Below, piece by piece: positions 60,370-64,000 of a stretch of 64,000 nt of DNA. The stretch is from positions 38,788 to 102,787 of the forward strand of contig NZ_JAJEPR010000011.1 of assembly GCF_020686945.1 (NCBI RefSeq). The letters run 5' to 3'. The stretch comes from Limivivens faecihominis. GTDB taxonomy: Bacteria > Bacillota > Clostridia > Lachnospirales > Lachnospiraceae. The translations under genes were made by a program, and so were the position numbers. Below the pieces are notes generated by a model. The model worked only from the letters and a program-made list of their open reading frames with translations. It was not told where the DNA came from and ran no database searches. Numbering within the stretch: the first letter of the stretch is position 1; every line of letters begins with the position of its first letter.

Positions 60370-60570
60370 CTACTTTAATTTCAGTATATCATTCGGTGTG
60401 CAGTCCAAAAATTCACAGAGTTTTGCAAGTATTGTGAAGTCAATCCTACTTACTTTATTTTTGCAGTAGTTGTTAAGCTGTGTGCGTTGTAAATTACAGG
60501 CTTCACAAAGCTTATTTTTGCTGATATTCTTTTCTTTAAGTAGATTTTCTAAATCAATATATACAATCAT
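60370..60570 (-). CDS. XRE-family regulator (YozG/Cro type)
   Basis: A 66-residue protein with one HTH (KNISKNKLCEACNLQRTQLN NYCKNKVSRID). I choose the ATG at 60570 with GAGGTG upstream. It is on the opposite strand to its neighbours and divergent from the lipoprotein gene, so it may control the latter or the ECF operon. Confidence 0.8.
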   Translation of the reverse strand: MIVYIDLENLLKEKNISKNKLCEACNLQRTQLNNYCKNKVSRIDFTILAKLCEFLDCTPNDILKLK

Positions 60571-60678
60571 AACGGCACCTCGTCTTTTCCTAAAATTATA
60601 AATACAACTGTATTGAAAAATAAGCTGTGCTGTCATACACTTGTACTATAATACAGGGGGGGATAAAGGAGCGAGAAA

Positions 60679-61092
60679 ATGAAAAAAAGGTGGTTTACCA
60701 GCCTGATAATCGGTATAATAATGGTTATAAGCGGTTGTCTTGGATGTTTGCAATATGGGCGTGACATGGATGTGTATGGTTCCTATGCAATGACAGCAGA
60801 CAATTACCATGAAGAACGGTTGACGGTAGTGGTAAATAAACTGTATGTAGCGGACCAGAAAGTATGTGCAGAAGAAATCGTGAAACGTTGCAGGGAAAAT
60901 TCATTTAAAAGTGTGCGGTTCAGCTACGATCAGTCGATTCCGAATGCGCTATATGTGACGGTATATTCATCAAAGCGACAGGCAGAAAAAGGAAAGCAGA
61001 TATTTTCATTTTCTTACTTGCCGGAGGACAGTGATGAAACGTATAATATTGTTAATGATTCGGATAAATTTATGTTGAAGCTGGAGAAATAA
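60679..61092 (+). CDS. Lipoprotein or membrane-anchored unknown protein
   Basis: A 137-residue protein with KKR-start signal sequence and lipobox VISGC (Cys20). The mature part is a small, soluble domain with a TVVVNKLYVADQKVCAEEIV helix and VRFSYDQSIPNALYVTVYSS strands. AAAGGAGCG precedes the ATG. No family recognised. Confidence 0.6.
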   Translation: MKKRWFTSLIIGIIMVISGCLGCLQYGRDMDVYGSYAMTADNYHEERLTVVVNKLYVADQKVCAEEIVKRCRENSFKSVRFSYDQSIPNALYVTVYSSKRQAEKGKQIFSFSYLPEDSDETYNIVNDSDKFMLKLEK

Positions 61093-61132
61093 CACCGCTG
61101 ATGATACAGCTTAGAAGAGTAGGAGTGAAAGA

Positions 61133-62587
61133 ATGGTAGAAGATACTATGTTTTCAGGGGAATCGAAAAATATTGAGTACAAGGTATCCTTACCTGATAA
61201 AAGTGAAAAGTACATGAAGACAATCGTAGCTTTTGCCAATACACAAGGTGGCAAGCTGATTGTTGGAGTAGATGATAAAACACACCAGATTGTTGGTGTG
61301 GAAAATGATGTGTTGTTTCAGCTGATGGATGGAATTGCCAATGCAGTTTCTGATTCCTGTGTGCCACAGATCATTCCTGATATTGAGCCGCAGACGGTAA
61401 ACGGGAAAACAGTTATTGTTGTATCAGTAGAAGCAGGAAAGAATAGACCATATTATCTAAAATCAAAGGGAAAAGATAATGGCACTTATATCCGTGTAGC
61501 AGGTACATCAAGACAGGCATTTCCGGAGAAGATAAAAGAACTGGAAATGGAAGGAGCCAGAATCTCATGGGATGAGCTTACTTGTGTGGGTTATCCTGTT
61601 TCAGAGGAAGCAACAGAGAAACTTTGTCTGGATATCGAAAAGTTCCGGAAGAAAGCAGGAATGTCAGAACATTCTGTAAAGAAAGAGCAGCTGATAAACT
61701 GGAAGATCTTAAAGCAGAGTGAGGGACAACTTCTGGCAACGAATGCCTATGCGTTGCTGACATCAGATTATTTTCTTTTTTCTAAAACACAATGTGCGGT
61801 ATTCAAGGGAACAGATCGTGCAGTGTTTCTGGATAAGAGAGAATTTACAGGACCGATTTATACACAAATCGAAGAAGCAGTAGATTTTGTATTGAGAAAT
61901 ATTCGGCTTGGAGCAACAATTGACGGATTGGTGCGAAAAGAGAAATATGAGTTACCACCGGAAGCAATCAGAGAAATGATTATTAATGCCCATTGTCACC
62001 GTAACCTATTAGACGAATCCTGTATTCAGGTCGCAGTTTATGATGACAGACTGGAGGTGACTTCTCCAGGCGGATTATATAACGGATTAACTTATGAGGA
62101 AGTCATGAATGGTCATTCTAAGATCCGGAATAAAGGAATTGCCAACATATTCAGTCAGATGGGACTCGTAGAAGCATGGGGAAGCGGAATTAAAAGAATC
62201 CTTAATGCAGCAGAAGCGTATGGACTTTCGAAGCCGAGATTTCAGGAATTCGATAATATGTTTCGGGTAGAGCTGTTCCGTAATTCATTTCCGATGACAA
62301 ATGAAAAAGAAGACATCGGAGAAACATCGGAGAAACATCGGAGAAGCATCGGAGAAACATCGGAGGCAGAGTGGAGAACAGACCTCAACGATACACAACA
62401 AAAGATTATAAAGTTGCTTTCAGAAGATCGTCAATTATCAGCAGTTAAGTTAGCTGAGAAAATCGGGGTTGCCAGTCGAAATATTGAGAACAATATTAAG
62501 AAGTTAAAAGAGTATGGTATTCTTATAAGACATGGATCTCCAAAGAATGGTTACTGGGAGATTGTAGATAAAGATCTACAGGAGTGA
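61133..62587 (+). CDS. Schlafen/AlbA-type ATP-binding regulator
   Basis: A 484-residue protein. The N-terminal AlbA_2 domain (ESKNIEYKVSLPDKSEKYMK; FANTQGGKLIVGVDD) is followed by a HATPase_c_4-like domain (REMIINAHCHRNLLDES, then SPGGLYNGLTYEEVMNGHSK, GLVEAWGSGIKRI) and a C-terminal winged helix (ARNIENNIKKLKEYGIL-like, residues 425-475). The family contains transcriptional regulators and some defence proteins. The linker before the winged helix (about residues 393-412) is encoded by an 11-bp tandem repeat. AGGAGTG precedes the ATG. Confidence 0.85.
   Translation: MVEDTMFSGESKNIEYKVSLPDKSEKYMKTIVAFANTQGGKLIVGVDDKTHQIVGVENDVLFQLMDGIANAVSDSCVPQIIPDIEPQTVNGKTVIVVSVEAGKNRPYYLKSKGKDNGTYIRVAGTSRQAFPEKIKELEMEGARISWDELTCVGYPVSEEATEKLCLDIEKFRKKAGMSEHSVKKEQLINWKILKQSEGQLLATNAYALLTSDYFLFSKTQCAVFKGTDRAVFLDKREFTGPIYTQIEEAVDFVLRNIRLGATIDGLVRKEKYELPPEAIREMIINAHCHRNLLDESCIQVAVYDDRLEVTSPGGLYNGLTYEEVMNGHSKIRNKGIANIFSQMGLVEAWGSGIKRILNAAEAYGLSKPRFQEFDNMFRVELFRNSFPMTNEKEDIGETSEKHRRSIGETSEAEWRTDLNDTQQKIIKLLSEDRQLSAVKLAEKIGVASRNIENNIKKLKEYGILIRHGSPKNGYWEIVDKDLQE
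62313..62366 (+). repeat. 11-bp tandem repeat inside the AlbA-type gene
   Basis: ACATCGGAGAA occurs four full times (one copy with G for A) plus a partial fifth copy. The unit is not a multiple of three, so every gain or loss of a copy shifts the frame upstream of the C-terminal winged helix. Confidence 0.85.
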
Positions 62588-62711
62588 GAAGTAAATTAGT
62601 TCAAGATAGCTCAAGATTAGTCCAAGAGAATATATATATAAATAACAAAAATAGATTGACATTTTGTAGTAATCAGTAGTAAACTGTACTTGTGGAAGGG
62701 AAGTGATATGT

Positions 62712-62891
62712 TTGGCTAGAAAAACACCAAAAGATGGCAAAGAAGAAAACATACGAGTACGGGTGACTCCAGAGCAAAAACAGAGACTTGTTGAGTATGC
62801 AGAAAGACACTATCAGAGCATGAGTGGTGTTGTATGTCAGGCATTGGACCTCCTGTACGCAAGAGAAGAACAACAAAATAACAAAGAGTAA
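62712..62891 (+). CDS. Small ribbon-helix-helix-like protein
   Basis: About 59 residues (MARKTPKDGKEENIRVRVTP, then EQKQRLVEYAERHYQSMSGV). The pattern of a short strand with RVRV followed by two helices fits an Arc/CopG-type DNA-binding protein of mobile elements. The start is probably the TTG at 62712; a GTG at 62703 is the alternative. GGAAGGGAAG lies upstream. It may bind the repeat-rich region that follows. Confidence 0.6.
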   Translation: MARKTPKDGKEENIRVRVTPEQKQRLVEYAERHYQSMSGVVCQALDLLYAREEQQNNKE

Positions 62892-63452
62892 AATGGAGTT
62901 ATTTTGGAGTTTATTTCTTCATAAGCGGTGCGAAAAGCACAAAATCAGAACACACGTTCGAAGTATAAACCTCTAATAATAGCCTTTGCGTGTTATGAAA
63001 CGCAGTCCGCAAAGGAGTTTGAGTAGCGGACTAAATTGCGAAAAAGCCCATAAATAAAGGATTTGTGGGTAGTTGGAAAGACCAAATGGAGTGCAAATGG
63101 AGTTTAAAAAATATTTTTTTCTCTTGTTTATATTCCAGATTCACCTGCAAATTTCGTGAAATCAGTTATTCTCATAAAATATAATTAGAGTGAATATGAA
63201 GAACAGTTTGTTTTGATTGAAGTGATTTTCGTCAAGGCAGACTGTTTTTTTTGTTGCCTGCATTTAGAAAAAAGATACCAAAGAAAGGATCTTTATTTTC
63301 AATGAGCTAAACTCCATGACACAGTAACCACACTGATGGAGAATTAAAAAACAAAAAAATTTGATAAATTTCGGAAAAGGATGTCCGATTTTGTATCTGC
63401 CAGTACAGAGTATATGAAGAGATAAATATTCAAAACACAGGAGGTACTGATT
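62892..63452. other. Structured non-coding region (possible origin or leader)
   Basis: AAATGGAGT occurs at 62891, 63084 and 63095, with a TTTTGGAGT variant at 62903. CCTTTGCG (62983-62990) can pair with CGCAAAGG (63008-63015), while AGTCCGC (63004-63010) can pair with GCGGACT (63026-63032); these pairings share bases and exclude each other. A terminator with eight T is at 63202-63250. The HTH genes that follow have CAGGAGG sites. This looks like a control region or an origin of the element continuing to the right. Confidence 0.5.
63202..63250 (+). terminator. Terminator before the HTH gene series
   Basis: AACAGTTTG (63202-63210) pairs with CAGACTGTT (63238-63246), with one wobble and an inner TTGA/TCAA stem; eight T follow. 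Confidence 0.7.
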
Positions 63453-63677
63453 ATGCAGAACAAATTATTTTTAAAGGCAGCCGATATATGTGAACTTCTG
63501 GAAGTAAAACAGACATCGGCTTATGAGATCATCGGAAATCTGAACAAGGAGCTGGAACAGGGATATCTGACGCTTAGAGGAAAAGTTCCGACAAAGTATT
63601 TTGTGAAGCGTTTCTACGGAGTAGAAGATACTTGTGAGATTCCACAGGAAGAGGGAAAGGAATGGTTTCATGCGTAA
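63453..63677 (+). CDS. Excisionase-like HTH protein 1
   Basis: A 74-residue protein with a MerR/excisionase-type HTH (LKAADICELLEVKQTSAYEI IGNLNKEL) followed by GKVPTKYFVKRFYG, the winged part. CAGGAGG precedes the ATG. It overlaps the second gene of the series by eight bases. Such genes lie at the start of ICE regulatory or replication modules. Confidence 0.75.
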   Translation: MQNKLFLKAADICELLEVKQTSAYEIIGNLNKELEQGYLTLRGKVPTKYFVKRFYGVEDTCEIPQEEGKEWFHA

Positions 63678-63888
63678 AAGAAAAATGTATTTATCAGTGG
63701 AAGACATTGCAGAACTCTTTGGATTATCAGTTTCATTTGCTTACCGGGTGGTGGAAAGAATGAATACCGATCTGGAAAGCAAGAACTATTATGTGATTCT
63801 CGGACGGGTGCCAACCCGCTATGTAGAGGACAAGATCTATGGTCTGGAACATGTTGAGCAGTATTTGAAGGAGGATAAAGTGGTATGA
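63670..63888 (+). CDS. Excisionase-like HTH protein 2
   Basis: A 72-residue paralogue (MYLSVEDIAELFGLSVSFAY RVVERMNTDL, then GRVPTRYVEDKIYG). I choose the ATG at 63670 within the end of the first gene, after GGAAAGGAA. Shares the layout of the HTH and the GxVPTxYxxxxxYG wing with the first protein. Confidence 0.75.
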   Translation: MRKRKMYLSVEDIAELFGLSVSFAYRVVERMNTDLESKNYYVILGRVPTRYVEDKIYGLEHVEQYLKEDKVV

Positions 63889-64000
63889 GTATGGTGCAGG
63901 AAAAAATGTATATGGATGTGGAAGATGTGTGTGCAATTCTTGGAGTTTCAAAAACTTATGCATATAGTCTGATGCGAGAATACAACAAAGAATTGAAGGC
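63885..64000 (+). CDS. Excisionase-like HTH protein 3 (runs off the window)
   Basis: From the ATG at 63885 (overlapping the previous stop as ATGA, after AAGGAGG) 38 codons are visible: MSMVQEKMYMDVEDVCAILG, then VSKTYAYSLMREYNKELK. It is a third member of the same family, so this is a triplet of tandem paralogues that may form heteromeric DNA-binding complexes. Confidence 0.7.
   Translation, partial: MSMVQEKMYMDVEDVCAILGVSKTYAYSLMREYNKELK

Noticed and set aside
1..64000. CRISPR arrays, rRNA and tRNA genes
   Set aside because: No regularly spaced 25-40 base repeats and no rRNA- or tRNA-like sequence were recognised on either strand.

Overview
The window looks like an accessory region of a low-GC gut Clostridia genome, most likely Lachnospiraceae-like. 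It is built almost entirely from parts of Tn1549/CTnBST-type integrative conjugative elements (ICEs) and their cargo. Supporting signs are DUF5688, a giant SNF2 helicase/N6-methylase-like protein, a YodL-domain protein, TnpV, MobC plus a MobP-type relaxase, XRE/ImmA and ArpU-like genes, strong AAGGAGG ribosome sites and AT-rich DNA. There are no rRNA, tRNA or housekeeping genes, and no VirB4, VirD4 or tyrosine integrase gene, so the window holds pieces of ICEs rather than one complete element.

Layout. 1-615: GC-rich N-terminus of a ParB-like gene (minus strand) from a different element, followed by an orphan terminator. 831-26108: ICE segment DUF5688 - SNF2/methylase - YodL. The SNF2 gene is split at 7579 by a 14-kb integrative mobilizable element (IME, about 7579-21579). 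The IME carries a two-component system with a double-permease ABC exporter, a toxin-antitoxin pair, a sigma-like regulator, an excisionase-like gene, oriT, a MobA/MobL relaxase and a large serine recombinase. Excision across the GA dinucleotide would restore a 2430-residue reading frame. 26201-27741: an IS110-family element with a probable bridge RNA. 27824-29162: three unknown small genes. 29927-41302: a defence block, a DNA phosphorothioation operon of the SspABCD-SspE type (order D-B-C-A-E) behind a small XRE regulator.

41815-49631: ICE processing and regulation genes. These are relaxase and MobC with oriT, a NUDIX hydrolase, a divergent ImmA/XRE versus DNA polymerase IV module with an SOS-box-like site, ArpU-like and sigma-like regulators. 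At about 49630 a different ICE-derived segment begins with a 5'-truncated gene. It then carries a BceABRS-like antimicrobial-peptide resistance cassette (50331-54879), DUF6061, ParM and transposase remnants, a VanY-like carboxypeptidase, an ECF sigma/ABC-2 exporter operon, an XRE regulator, a lipoprotein, a Schlafen/AlbA-type regulator containing an 11-bp tandem repeat, a small ribbon-helix-helix-like protein, a structured non-coding region and three tandem excisionase-like HTH genes running off the end.

Working together: the nested elements (IME inside ICE, IS110 inside ICE, probably ICE remnant beside ICE remnant) bring phage defence (Ssp), peptide-antibiotic resistance and DNA-damage tolerance. 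The XRE/ImmA pair and the SOS-like box suggest DNA damage is linked to the ICE. The most notable observations are the Ssp system with an elaborated SspD, the TnpV gene overprinted on the helicase linker, the in-frame reversible disruption of the helicase, and the IS110 ends, whose circle junction would form a promoter for the bridge RNA.
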